From Halicephalobus mephisto (taxonomy: Eukaryota > Nematoda > Chromadorea > Rhabditida > Panagrolaimidae): a stretch of 64,000 nt of DNA. The DNA lies in NCBI GenBank assembly GCA_009193035.1, contig SWDT01000045.1, forward strand, positions 1 to 64,000, given 5' to 3'. The position numbers and the translations under genes are program-made. The notes beneath the pieces are model-generated. The model did no database searches. It was not told where the DNA came from and saw nothing but the letters and a program-made list of their open reading frames with translations. Each line of letters opens with the position of its first letter. Positions within the stretch are counted from its first letter, which is position 1. Shown piece after piece: positions 34,976 through 45,155 of the stretch.

Positions 34976-36130
34976 ATGACGTCTCGCTTTAAAAAACCAG
35001 TAACTATATTCGTAGTCAAAAAATGAATTAAAAGTTTTTTGTTGCAAAATCGATGTTTTTATTTGACAATTTTTTATTTTTTTGAAGATAAATTACAAAT
35101 TTTGGTCTTGATAAAAATAGTGCTAAATTAATTTATAAAAATTTCGATCAAGAACTTTTGAACAATATTCGTTGTAAGACCAATGAGTTTTTATTTAACA
35201 ACTTTTTGAAGATGAATTACGAATTTTGGTCTTGATAAAAATATTGATGAATTAATTTTTTTACTGAAAACCTTTGGACAATATTCGCTGTAAGACCAAG
35301 AAGTTTTTATTTAACAATTTTTTGAAGATAAATTATGAATTTTGGTCTTGATAAAAATAGTGCTAAATTAATTTATAAAAATTTCGATCAAGAACCTTTA
35401 AACAATATTCGCTGTAAGACCAATGAGTTTTTATTTGACAATTTTTTATTTTTCGAAGATAAATTACGAATTTTGGTCTTGACAGGAATATTGATAAATT
35501 GATTATTGATTAAGATTTTTTATTTGTTTTTAATGATGATTACTGTAGCCAGGATGCTTCTGTGGGTCGATGACGCTGACGATGTCCGTGAAGCTGATCT
35601 GTATCCTCGAGTTGGCGATCGTTTCGGTTCTGATTCTGCAGGCCCCGGAGCTGCTTCTGAAGACGACGAACCACTTCTACGTCTCAGAATCCGTTTTTCC
35701 GGAGCATTCCTTCGCGATTTTTTTCTTCGAGATGTTCGTTCTCGTGACATGTTTGATTTCGATTCTGATGCTTTTTTACGCGATTCTGAAGACCCGGGCC
35801 CAGTTCGTCCTCCCGCATCTGGTCTGGCAGGTCTTCTACGCCTTCTCCTCTACCGTAACCTGCACAGTGATCCTCGTGCTGGCCGGATTCGGAAAAATCA
35901 TGTGGCCGAGTACTGTAGTTTTGACGATTTTCATAGGGGTCCCAGGAGTGCTGGAAATATGGTGGCTATTTACAGTAATCGATTTTTACAGACAAATTTT
36001 AATCAACGAAAGAATCAACAACAGACTCAGAAGGAACTCCCAAGATGCCCTGAGGAACATCTTCGCCAACGGCCTGCTGCACTTCCACAACAGCAGCAAA
36101 GTCAGAAAAGAAAGTTGTACATTACCGTAA
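34976..36130 (+). CDS. Four-TM membrane protein, LAPTM/DUF7027-like
   Basis: Two exons in phase 0: 34,976-34,999 (MTSRFKKP, donor CCA|GTAACT) and 35,549-36,130 (acceptor TTACTGTAG), giving 201 aa. The joined N-terminus reads KPPGCFCGSMTLTMSVKL, the short cysteine-rich lead typical of nematode LAPTM-like proteins, then four membrane segments: ICILELAIVSVLILQAPELL, IFFFEMFVLVTCLISILMLF, VWQVFYAFSSTVTCTVILVL and VVLTIFIGVPGVLEIWWLF. A basic cytosolic tail (RINNRLRRNSQDALRN) ends CTLP. By family, such proteins sit in late endosome/lysosome or plasma membranes; a function is not established. The exon 1 start is preceded by TTCTTAG at ~34,960, a possible spliced-leader site. The 244-codon frame 35,506-36,240 is an overlapping shadow. 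Confident about the gene, less so about the family name. Confidence 0.75.
35060..35500. repeat. Intronic ~120 bp tandem repeat (LAPTM-like gene)
   Basis: Three to four units of GATAAATTACAAATTTTGGT, CTTGATAAAAATAGTGCTAA and AACAATATTCGCTGTAAGAC make up most of the single intron. Confidence 0.75.
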
Positions 36131-36234
36131 TCCTCGCCTCATTATTCAATTTTTACGTCATTTTTTGCATTTTTTCTTTTAAAAATGCAAAATTACGAGT
36201 ACATTGTCTTCCATCCACTCAGAAAATTGATTAT

Positions 36235-36895
36235 TTTTAAATAAAGTTGCAAAATTAATTATTTTAAAAAAATTACAAAATTTTTAAAATTTCAAAAAAA
36301 TTACAAAATTGATTATTTTTAAATAAAATTACAAAATTAATTATTTTAAAAAAAATTACAAATTTAAACAATTTCAAAAAAATTACAAAATTGATTATTT
36401 TTAAATAAAGTTGCAAAATTAATTATTTTAAAAAAATTACAAAATTTTTAAAATTTCAAAAAAATTACAAAATTGATTATTTTTAAATAAAATTACAAAA
36501 TTAATTATTTTAAAAAAAATTACAAATTTAAACAATTTCAAAATAAAATTACAAAATTAATTATTTTAAAATAAAATTCTTAAAGGTGAAAATTATTTTT
36601 AAAATAAATTGAAATTTTAGAACTTAAATTAAAAAAAATAAAATTTTTAAAAGTAAAAATTATTTTTAAAATAAATTGAAATTTTAAATTTTAGAAATTA
36701 AAAAAAATAAAATTCTTAAAAGTGGAAATTATTTTTGAAATAAATCGAACTTTTTAATTTTAGAAATTTAGAAAAATAAAATTTTAAAAAGTGGAAATTA
36801 TTTTTAAAATAAACCGAAATTTTAGAACTTTTAGATCTAAAAAATAAAATTCTTAAAAGTAAAAATTATTTTTAAAATAAATCGAAAGATGATTT
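36235..36895. repeat. Two nested A/T tandem arrays
   Basis: 36,240-36,560: two ~180 bp copies built of TTACAAAATTGATTATTTTT and AATAAAATTACAAAATTAAT. 36,560-36,890: four ~75 bp units of AATTCTTAAAAGTGGAAATT and ATTTTTAAAATAAATCGAA. Together with the next island they separate the LAPTM-like gene from its plus-strand neighbour. Confidence 0.7.
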
Positions 36896-37075
36896 TACTA
36901 AACCCTTGGGGCGGTTATTGAGAAAACAAAGAGGTCATATTGCATGAAAATTCCAGCTGAAACAACGGTTGCCTCAGGTGATTTCGGGTTCCCAGCCGCT
37001 CGAATTGACCGAAATGGAGATCGAACAAAGCCTGAAAGCTTTTTTCGAGAAAGTTGAAAAAATTTCAGTTTTCTG
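36895..37075 (+). other. Exon-like island
   Basis: A mixed-composition patch. One plus frame reads LKQRLPQVISGSQPLELTEM then EIEQSLKAFFEKVEKIS. Another reads MKIPAETTVASGDFGFPAAR then IDRNGDRTKPESFFRES and a stop. The first looks more like a helical protein but lacks a good donor. It may be an exon of the 33.5 kb orphan, a lost first exon, or a remnant. Confidence 0.3.
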
Positions 37076-37278
37076 TTTTTTCGTTTTAATTTGATTATTT
37101 TTAAAAAATTAAAAAAATTAAAAAAATTAAAAAATTAAAACAAAAAAAACTGTCCAAGTTCAAAAAAATCCGGTTTTTTTGAAGAAAAAATTTTTTACGA
37201 AATTCGATCCATTTTTATTTTTTAAATTTTTTTTTTTTGTTTTTTTTTTATTTTTTTTAATTTTTTTGATTTATTTTG

Positions 37279-37287
37279 TCATTTTAG
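37279..37287 (+). promoter_or_regulatory. Candidate spliced-leader acceptor
   Basis: GTCATTTTAG ends 16 nt before the ATG at 37,304, with a T-rich tract upstream and no visible upstream exon. Confidence 0.4.
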
Positions 37288-37303
37288 GATTTTTCGAAAA
37301 TCA

Positions 37304-39179
37304 ATGTTTTTTTCGAATTTTATATTAACCATTTTTTTTATAAAATGGACTTCTGGATTTCTCATCGGAGGCTGCATCGGTCCCAAAAAAGCCTTCGAAA
37401 AATTCCTCACGGAAACCGAAAAACGGGATCTGACTGCCTTCATCGAAAACAGATTCGACGGTAGGAACAAAGACAAGGTCAGTTGGTTTTTTATTTAATA
37501 ATTTTATTTTTATAAAAATTTAAAAATATTTAAAAATTATCTCAAAGCGAAAATTTAAATTTTGACTTTTTTTAAAATTTTCTTGAAACGAAATTTTGGG
37601 ACTTGTTAGAACTTTTGGAAATCATACTGTAATGAAATTTAAAATCTTTAAAAATTATCTCGAAGCGAAAATTTAAATTTTCACTTTTTTTAAAATTTTC
37701 TCGAAACGAAATTTTGGGACTTGTTAGAACTTCTGAGAATCATACTGTAATGAAATTTAAAATCTTTAAAAATTATCTCGAAGCGAAAATTCAAATTTTG
37801 ACTTTTTTTAAAATTTTCTTGAAACGAAATTTTGGGACTTGTTAGATTTTCGAAAGTTTTTAGAATTTTTAGATTCTTCAATTTTCCAGAATCTTTCACT
37901 GATTTTAGAAAATTCAATAAAATCTTTGAAATTTTAGAAATTTCAAAAAATTTTGACAAAATTCGGTTTTTTATAAAATTCTTAAATTTTTTAAAATTTT
38001 CGAAAAATTTTAATTAAATCCTAAAATTTCTATAAAATTCTACTAAAAATAAATTTCCAGGTTCTTCATGAGATTTTGGTCTTTCTTAAGAAAAGGCTTA
38101 CTGTAGCCCAATGGGAAACCATCGAACCAGAAATCGTAGATTACCAGAAAAAAAACATTTCTTGCTCGCCGTACTCTCAACTGCTTCCTCCAAAGTACTT
38201 CAAACCTCTCATGGTTCGTTCAAAATTAATTTTATTTAAAAAAAAATTAATTTTTTAACTTTTTTTAAAAAATAATTAATTTTAAAATTATTTTTATTTT
38301 TAAGAAAAATTAATTTTTTTAAATTATTTTTATTTTTTAAATAATTTTGTTAAAATGATTTAATTTTTTAAAATAAACATTTTTTTAAATTTAAATTTTT
38401 AAATTTTTAGAAATTAATTTTTAAAATTTTTTTTTAAATTTAATTTTTTAAAATTTTTTTTTTAAATTTAATTTTTTAAAATTTTTCCAGAAGGCAGTGA
38501 GAAGGGCAGTGGAGACGGGAGCAGACAGGTCTAAAATAAAATATTTGGTCGAAGATTATTTAGACCGAATTTTGTTCACGAAAGAGTTCGTCAAGGAATT
38601 CAGAAAACAACCTCCAATTGAGGAATCCAAAATTAAACCAATAAAGATCTTAAAACCAGATTTCATAAATCCACCGATTGCCAAGGTCACCCAAGGCCCC
38701 AAGCCCCTGTTCCCTATCCTCGAAGTTTGGTAAGTTTTTTTATTTTTTTCTAAATTTTAAAATTATTTTTTTTAATTAAATTTTTTTTTGAAATTTTAAA
38801 ATTAATTTTTCTAATTTTCTAAAATTTAAAATTTTCTCTAAATTTTAAAATCAATTTTTTTAATTTTCTAAAATTTAAAATTTATTTTTCTGAATTTTAA
38901 AATTTATTTTTTTAATTTTTTTTGAAATTTTAAAATTTATTTTTTTAATTTTCTAAAATTTAAAATTTTTTCTAAATTTTAAAATTTATTTTTTTTTTAA
39001 TTAAATTTTTTTCCGAAATTTTAAAATTAGCTTTTTTAAATTTTTTACTTTTTTCAGAATTTATTTTTTTTAATTTCTTTATTTTTCAAAATTAACTTTT
39101 TTTTTTTTAAATTTAAAATTTTTTCAGGAAAATTTTTCCGCAAACAAAAAAGAACAATTTCTACTACAAAATTGGATAA
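37304..39179 (+). CDS. Secreted helical protein with two related domains (SXP/RAL-2-like, tentative)
   Basis: Four exons: 37,304-37,477; 38,061-38,213; 38,491-38,729; 39,128-39,179, giving 205 aa with every junction in phase. Signal peptide MFFSNFILTIFFIKWTSG. The mature part has a first helical segment (PKKAFEKFLTETEKRDLTAF) and a second (SPYSQLLPPKYFKPLMKAVR) with VETGADRSKIKYLVEDYLDR. The second segment aligns with the neighbouring minus-strand gene (39.7-40.9 kb): C..SP(Y/F)S..L, A..TGA..S.IK..(V/I)E.Y...IL. These are tail-to-tail paralogues. The helical pattern with an Ile-Lys and Tyr spacing recalls nematode SXP/RAL-2 (DUF148) proteins, but I cannot confirm it. The C-terminus is lysine-rich (PQTKKNNFYYKIG). 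Presumably extracellular; role unknown. Confidence 0.75.
37490..38050. repeat. Intronic ~120 bp tandem repeat
   Basis: Three units of AAAATTATCTCGAAGCGAAA, TTTTTTAAAATTTTCTTGAA and ACGAAATTTTGGGACTTGTT in intron 1 of the secreted-protein gene. Plus and minus frames here are shadows. Confidence 0.7.
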
Positions 39180-39737
39180 TAAATTAATTTTCAATATGCT
39201 CAAATTTATTGTATTTTTATGAAAATAATAAAATGATTAATTTTATTTAAAGTCTAACATTAAAAAAATAAAAACAATGATTTTTAAATTTATCAATTTT
39301 TAAAAAATAAAAAAATAAATTTTTAAAAATAATTTTTTTAATAAAAATAAAAATTTTCAAATATGTTTATTTTAAAAAAATAAATTTTTAAAAGTAATTT
39401 TTTTAATAAAAATAAATTTTTAAGTTTGTTTATTTTTAAAAAATTATAAATTTAAAACAATTTTTTTTAAATAAAAATAAGTTTTCAAATTTGTTTATTT
39501 TAAAAAAAAATTATTAATTTAAAAAAAACGAATTTTGTAATTTCTTTGAAAATAAAAATGATTTTTAATTTTTTAACTTTAAAAAAAATAATTTTTTAAA
39601 TTTTTTTAACTTTTTAACTTTAAAAAAAATAATTTTTTAAATTTTTTAACTTTAAAAAAAATTAATTTTTTAAATTTTTTTTGAAATTGATTTTTATTTA
39701 AAAATATTGATTTCCAAATTGCCAGTTTTAAAAAACG
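39180..39737. other. Convergent intergenic A/T tract
   Basis: Between the two tail-to-tail genes: poly(A/T) runs with ~60 bp repetition (TTTTAAAAAAATAAATTTTT) and AATAAAA-type polyadenylation signals near 39,225. No gene. Confidence 0.5.
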
Positions 39738-40872
39738 TTAAATAAGTTCTACAAGATCGTCCAGAGCCCCGGAACCCCGGGGTACCTCGGTGTAATCCAA
39801 AAAAACGTTTTTATTTGGAAATTCGATTTTTTCGGGGATCTTCTTCGTTTTGCGGCTTCTGAAGGTGGCTTGGTCGAATCTCGAGGGGATTGTTCCTTGG
39901 ACGGATTCTGCTGATCTTTTTCCTCTTCTGAAAAAACTCAATCTTCTTTCGAAATCGGCATTGGCCTTCTGAAAAGCCCGGTATTTTTCCGGAGACAGAA
40001 TTTCCTTGACATATCGTTCGATGTAGACCTTGATGTCGGATTCAGAAGCCCCTGTTCGTCTGGCTTCCGTGATCAGTTCGTGAAGACTTTCTTGTTGGTC
40101 TTTGTCGAGGAACTTCGAAAAAGGCGACATCGGACAAGGTTTCCCCGGGTTCATGTACCCGCCACCCGGCGACGGCAGAGGCGGAATCGGAACCCCGAGG
40201 ATGGAGGACAGTGTATTATGGGCAGATCCGAATCCTCCAACGGACCCCTGTCTGATCAAGTTCGGCTGGAAGTAGTTCCCCGTCGGAGAACTGTAGTACG
40301 GAGTTTTGTGAAAATTCTAAAAAAATAAAAAATAAAAATATTTCTAAAAAAATAAAAAATAAAAATTTAAAATTTAAATAAAAATATTTCTAAAAAACTT
40401 AAAAATTAAAGTATTTCTAAAAAAATAAAATTAAAATTAAAATATTTCTAAAAAAATAAAAGTACTTTTAAGAAAAATTAAAAATTAAATTTTTTTGAAA
40501 TAGTTTTGTTAAGAAATTTCAAAATTTTTAAAAATTTCCAGAATTTTTAAGATTTTTCAATTTTTGAAGGTTCCAGAATTTTTTAAAATTTCGAAAAAAT
40601 TTAATTTTGATTTTGAAGAATTTCAGAAATTTTTAAAATTGTTTTTTTATTTTCGAAAATTATAATTTTATAAAAATTGAAAAAAATCAAACCCCTTTGT
40701 AAGCTGCGGATCCTCCGATAACGGTCCTGCGGGGATTATTGTTGAACGCTTTTGGCATTGAAGCTGATCTCCATTGTGCCGAACTCGAAAATCCCCTGGT
40801 AGGATTTGCAAAAGTCAAATCTCCATCGACAAATTTTAATAAAAACAAAAATAAATAAACAAAATTTTTCAT
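39738..40872 (-). CDS. Secreted protein, paralogue of the 37.3-39.2 kb gene
   Basis: Two exons, 40,872-40,693 and 40,316-39,738, joined in phase 0 (KG|NF), giving 252 aa. Signal peptide MKNFVYLFLFLLKFVDG. A low-complexity N-terminal region follows (SSSAQWRSASMP, then FHKTPYYSSPTGNYF), then a Gly/Pro-rich linker (IPPLPSPGGGYMNPGKPC). The conserved helical domain is SPFSKFLDKDQQESLHELIT with EARRTGASESDIKVYIERYV, about residues 142-195. The C-terminal third is basic with RRGKR (a possible furin-type site), then VFLDYTEVPRG and an acidic end (DDLVELI). The domain matches the plus-strand gene that ends 560 bp away. It starts 341 bp downstream of the TXNDC15-like stop on the same strand, close enough for an operon, but I see no good spliced-leader acceptor before the ATG. 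Confidence 0.75.
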
Positions 40873-41212
40873 TTTTCAAACAGCAATTTTTTCGATTTTT
40901 TAAAGTGTCTATTTTCCCAAATCCGGACTTAAAAGACCGAAAAAATCTTTTTCAAATTTCGAGTATTCGTCTCCTCGGGGGTCATTGGCTTCCCAAAGAT
41001 CGGCCAGTTATCTCCTGTTCAAACAAGAAAAAACTGGCCGTGCAAACAAGTCATCTATACGATAGTTCCACGTAAAAACAAATAATACTTCGATTTGCAC
41101 TTTAAAATCCCCTCCGGCGAAAAACACAAAACTCGAAAACGACTGATAATAGTCGTTATGGTTCTTGAAAATTTTTATAAGTACCCGTTTAAAGACCACA
41201 ATTAGGACATTT

Positions 41213-43016
41213 TTAAAATCCAAATTCAGCATCTTTCCAAGGAATTCCGTCTTGTCTTCTCGCTTCGAAAATGTACAGTAACTGCAAGATCAGCGCGATG
41301 ACTGTCACCAACAAGTACCTGAAAATAGTTAACTTTTAATAAAATCCATCTTCAGAATTAATATAAATTGCAACTTTTCGAACATCTATTGAATTTCACA
41401 TATCACTATTAAGCCTCGAAAAAACAGAAAAAGTCAAATTTCTACACAACGATAGCTAAAATTTCCTAGGTTCAAACATGCCCAAAAAAATCGAATATAA
41501 AACTGTTGTGCAAAATGAAAATTATCACGTAGGCAACTTCAAACTATAAAAACTCCGAAAATCGGCATTTAAAAGATTTCCAAAAAACTGCTTGTTTTTT
41601 ATAATACTAGAATTTTGGAAAAGTTCCTAAAACCTCCCAGAAAATAATGTAACTTTTGAAAATCATATAAAACTAAAGATTCTAGGAATTTCTAAAAGAT
41701 ATGCAAATTCGTTCTGAGATAATTTTCATTTCCCGGACTTTTACAATAATATTACGGAAAACTAAAGATTCTAGAACTTTCAAAAAATCAGAAATTTGTT
41801 TCAAAAAAATTCAGTAAAAATCGTTAATTTTTGAGTTTTATAAGTGTTTTTAAAAATTTGTTTTTAGAAAATCCCGGAAATTTTATAAAAGTATAAATTT
41901 TTGAGTTTTTATAAAAATACTCACCAATCGAAATTTTGAAGTTCTTCGTCGATGACGAAACTCTGCCTGAGGACATTGGACTTGTTGACTGGAACGAGAT
42001 TGTCCATCGTCAACTCGCAGTCACTATCCACACAAGCATCTGCGGTCCAGTTCTTGCTTGGTCTGACGTTAGTTTTCTTCTGAAGGACATTCACAAGAGA
42101 ATCGAATTTGCCTGGTTCTTCTGTAACTTTGTACCTCGGAAGTCCGTTTTCCCAAAGAACGATCACCGGCGTCGCGGCCACACCGTAATGATTGATTAAA
42201 GTGTCCGTCGAACTGTCCTTGTTTGAAACATCAACGGCCGTGATTAACAGTTGGGGGTAAATATGGGCCAATTCACCGTAACGATCGGCCACTTTGGCAC
42301 TGAAGATACAGCTCCTGGAGTACATCAGACTGACCATACACCAAGGACGACCACATGAATCCCTCATGGAAACCAATTTCAAAAATTCTTTGGAACTCAA
42401 AAGGTGGAGAGAATTATTCGGAAAAGATCCTACTGAAATTTCACACGTAAATTCTCTAAAGTATTTAAGAATTTTTCTATATATCAGTTCCCTAAAATCT
42501 TAGAAATTTAATATATAAACTTTCAAAAACTTTAAACAAAGAATTTCATATATCAATTTCCTAGAATCTTAGAAATTTTCATATATAAACTTTCAAAAAT
42601 CTTAAATAAAGAATTTCATATATCAGTTCCCTAAAATCTTAGAAATTTAATATATAAACTTCCAAAAACCTTAAACAAAGAATTCCATATATCAATTTCC
42701 TAGAATTTCAAAAATTTTCATATATAAACTTCCAAAAATCTTAAACAAAGAATTTCATATATCAATTTTCTAAAATATTAAACAACAAACCTAGAGAACA
42801 CGTTAAGGACGTCCTGTAGTCAATTTCTTGGAGAAATCTGGAGAGACAGCAAGTGTCCAAAATGGCCGGACATTGCTTCAGTAAGGAAAAAACAAAAACA
42901 TCGAATTTCCTGCAATTTCCTGTAGGTTTCTCTGGAGGTAACAAGCTTTGGAAGATGTTGCTGACTAGATCTCCGGAAATATAGGGAAAAAGGAAGAAAA
43001 ACAACAAAAATCGCAT
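41213..43016 (-). CDS. TXNDC15-like membrane thioredoxin-domain protein
   Basis: Three exons: 43,016-42,791; 42,432-41,925; 41,318-41,213, giving 279 aa, all phases agree. Signal peptide MRFLLFFFLFPYISG, a cysteine-containing luminal region (residues 36-75), then a thioredoxin fold: CMVSLMYSRSCIFSAKVADR, YPQLLITAVDVS, INHYGVAATPVIVLWENGL with the cis-Pro of the fold. The active-site position reads SCIFS rather than CxxC, so it is redox-degenerate, as in vertebrate TXNDC15, whose motif also keeps a single cysteine. A C-terminal membrane helix (YLLVTVIALILQLLYIF) and short cytosolic tail (EARRQDGIPWKDAEFGF) complete the TXNDC15 layout. By family: an ER/secretory-pathway type I membrane protein linked in mammals to cilia. 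Divergent from the DEAD-box-like gene, with 543 bp between start codons. Confidence 0.85.
42445..42785. repeat. Intronic ~120 bp tandem repeat (TXNDC15-like gene)
   Basis: Three units of TTCATATATCAATTTCCTAG, AATCTTAGAAATTTTCATAT and ATAAACTTTCAAAAATCTTA fill most of intron 1. Confidence 0.8.
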
Positions 43017-43064
43017 TATTATTGAATTTCACAAAGTTAAACAAGTTCAAAAAAATCAAAGACA

Positions 43065-43535
43065 GTCAATGGCAAATTTCGCGCTGAGACACTCGTTGCA
43101 AACTGGCCTAGAATTTTGAGTTTCCGCATTCCTATTTCATCGTTGAAATTCTGCAAAATCTGTTCAGAATTCCTCGAAATCTGTTCAGAATTCCTGTAAT
43201 TTCGTGTCGAGATGATTTCGCGATAATGTTAATCATTAGTTGATATATCACTGTTATTCTAATAGTTCCTAAAAAGTCCCAAAATTTCGTCTCGAGGTGA
43301 TTTCGTAATTGCGTTTTGGAACAGTATCATTCTATATATCCTATAATTTCGTGCAGAACTAATTCCCCGATAATGTTAATTGCCAGTTGATATATCACTG
43401 TCATTTTAGAAGTCCCAAAAATTCGTGTCGAGATGATTTCGCGATTTTGTTTATTTTTGTTTTACATTAAAAATTTTTCCTAATTCTTCAGTTTTCGCTT
43501 TTTATTCTTTCTTATTATTTATTTTCTGAAATTAT
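43065..43535. other. Shared upstream region of TXNDC15-like and pseudo-helicase genes
   Basis: Divergent intergenic DNA with three repeats of a CGTGTCGAGATGATTTCGCG element (43,200, 43,290, 43,425) and GTTGATATATCACTGT twice. No TATA box is obvious. The conserved words may be repeat rather than regulation. Confidence 0.4.
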
Positions 43536-43540
43536 TTTAT

Positions 43541-43548
43541 TTTTCCAG
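43541..43548 (+). promoter_or_regulatory. Candidate spliced-leader acceptor of the pseudo-helicase gene
   Basis: TTATTTTTCCAG ends 11 nt before the ATG at 43,560. Strong polypyrimidine tract and no upstream exon, typical of SL1 addition. Confidence 0.5.
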
Positions 43549-43559
43549 GCGTTTCGAAG

Positions 43560-44784
43560 ATGTCAGATGAGAAAGTCGAGAAAGTTATGGAAGAACTTGG
43601 TCGAAGATTTCAAAAAATTTTAAAAAAACAAACGAAGGAAAAAACACTCATGCGATACAAAGTGAACAAAGCAGCTGAGATTTTCGAGTATGTTAATTTT
43701 CAACTTTTTACGTAATGTGAATCTCTTTCAGAATGCGACATAAAGAAACAATTTCCAACTTTCTCCTAAAACGAGGTATTGTCTGTGAGAATTTGCTGGA
43801 TATATTTCGTCAATGTCCTTCAACAGCTTTGTTCTTTGATGAACGCCAGAAGTTTTTTTATGTTACACTAGTTGACAACGAAGACGATGATGAAGAAGAC
43901 CAAAAAAGTCTCGGAACGAAGGAAAGGTGCCGGAGAGGACTGTATGCCGGCACTCGGACGGATCTTGCGGAAGGTAAATTATTTACAAAAAATTAATTTT
44001 AAATATCTCCAGGCATCGATCAACCACCGTCACTGTGTCCTGTAATCCGTGATTCTTCTGTTTTTGAAGTCGATTTTGGTGTTTTTCTTCCGAACGACCA
44101 AAAGTATCAAAATCGAAAAATTCAAAACTTCGAAGATGTCTTTGATTCCACTTTTCAACTTATCAAAAACAATATTAAAGAAATGGGAATTACAAAAATG
44201 ACCAGATTTCAAGCAGCAGCGATTCCGGCCATGACTTCATGTACTTTTAATTTTTTTCTGAATGCTCCTCCATCAAACGGAACGTCGATGGCCCTTTGTA
44301 GTGCCGCAGTATTGAAGTTATCGAAAAGAACTGGTGGATGTACTGTCGTTATTTTAACTAGTACGATGGACAAGGCCAAAGAACTTGGAATTTTGATGAA
44401 ATATCTCTACAAAAATGCATTTGAATTTTATCTTTCTGACGGCAACAGTCCAGGGCCTATTTCTCAAGAGATTTACGTGGCGGATATTGCGACTTTTGCT
44501 GAGGATGTGAAGAATTCCAAGTTAGTAACAAATTATTCGACGTTTTTAGCCGTCAAGGACATCAAAGAAGATCAATTTAATATTTATCAAGAGTACCTTC
44601 GTCTCGATTCTCCGTATTTTGCCGTGGTAAAGTTCTACTTAGTAATTTTTATAAGTATTAATTACAGTCCAATCCGCAAAGGATATTCTGTACACACGTT
44701 GACACTCCTGAGATTCGTTCACTTTTTACAAGATTTGCCGGTGATTTCAAAAATGCCGTCAAAGTTGAACCGAATGTTTGTTAA
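43560..44784 (+). CDS. Degenerate DEAD-box (RecA1-only) pseudo-helicase
   Basis: Four exons: 43,560-43,687; 43,732-43,973; 44,013-44,626; 44,668-44,784, giving 366 aa with short introns (39-44 bp). Residues 1-123 are a charged lead (acidic DNEDDDEEDQ). Residues 160-358 follow the DEAD-box RecA1 order: isolated Phe and Q-motif region (F163; ITKMTRFQAAAIP, 183-195); Walker A position NAPPSNGTSM (no GKT); motif Ia position VVILTSTMDKAKEL; Ib position VADIATFAEDVKNSKL; motif II position FLAVKDIKE (no DEAD); motif III position RIFCTHVDTPEI (no SAT). The protein ends after RecA1; there is no RecA2 domain. Nucleotide-binding and hydrolysis residues are all replaced although the frame is intact, so this is a maintained pseudoenzyme rather than a broken gene. 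Possible roles are scaffold or RNA-granule partner; that is inference. It ends 371 bp from the cathepsin F stop, tail to tail. Confidence 0.75.
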
Positions 44785-44789
44785 CATGT

Positions 44790-45150
44790 GAAAATTCGAA
44801 ATTTTTTATTATTCTACATAAGGAACAAAAATAATTTGGTATAGCAGCGAATACTAGAGTTTGTAGTTTTAGAAGTACTAGTTGTACAGTAATGGGAGGG
44901 TACTGTGGATTTTTGGAAGTACCCTATGAGATCTACAGTAAGTTATCGAGATTGTTTTACTGTATGATTTGGAAATGGTGACGAAAAATACGAATTTTTG
45001 GAGGATTTAATATTTTTTGCAGTTTCTGAGGCATACGGTAGAATCCTAATAACTTACTGTAGATCTAGTGAATTTCCAATGACCTACAGTACTTTTCTAT
45101 TACTGTGAAAAACGACAACCAATAATCCTAAAAGACAGATGATTCTGGAA
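44790..45150. other. Convergent intergenic region
   Basis: Contains inverted CTACAGTA/TACTGTA-type words (ACTGTGGATTTTTGGAAGTA, GATCTACAGTAAGTTA, TTACTGTAGATCTAGTGAAT) forming imperfect palindromes; otherwise no feature. Such octamers are common in Caenorhabditis intergenic repeats. Confidence 0.4.
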
Positions 45151-45155
45151 ATCCT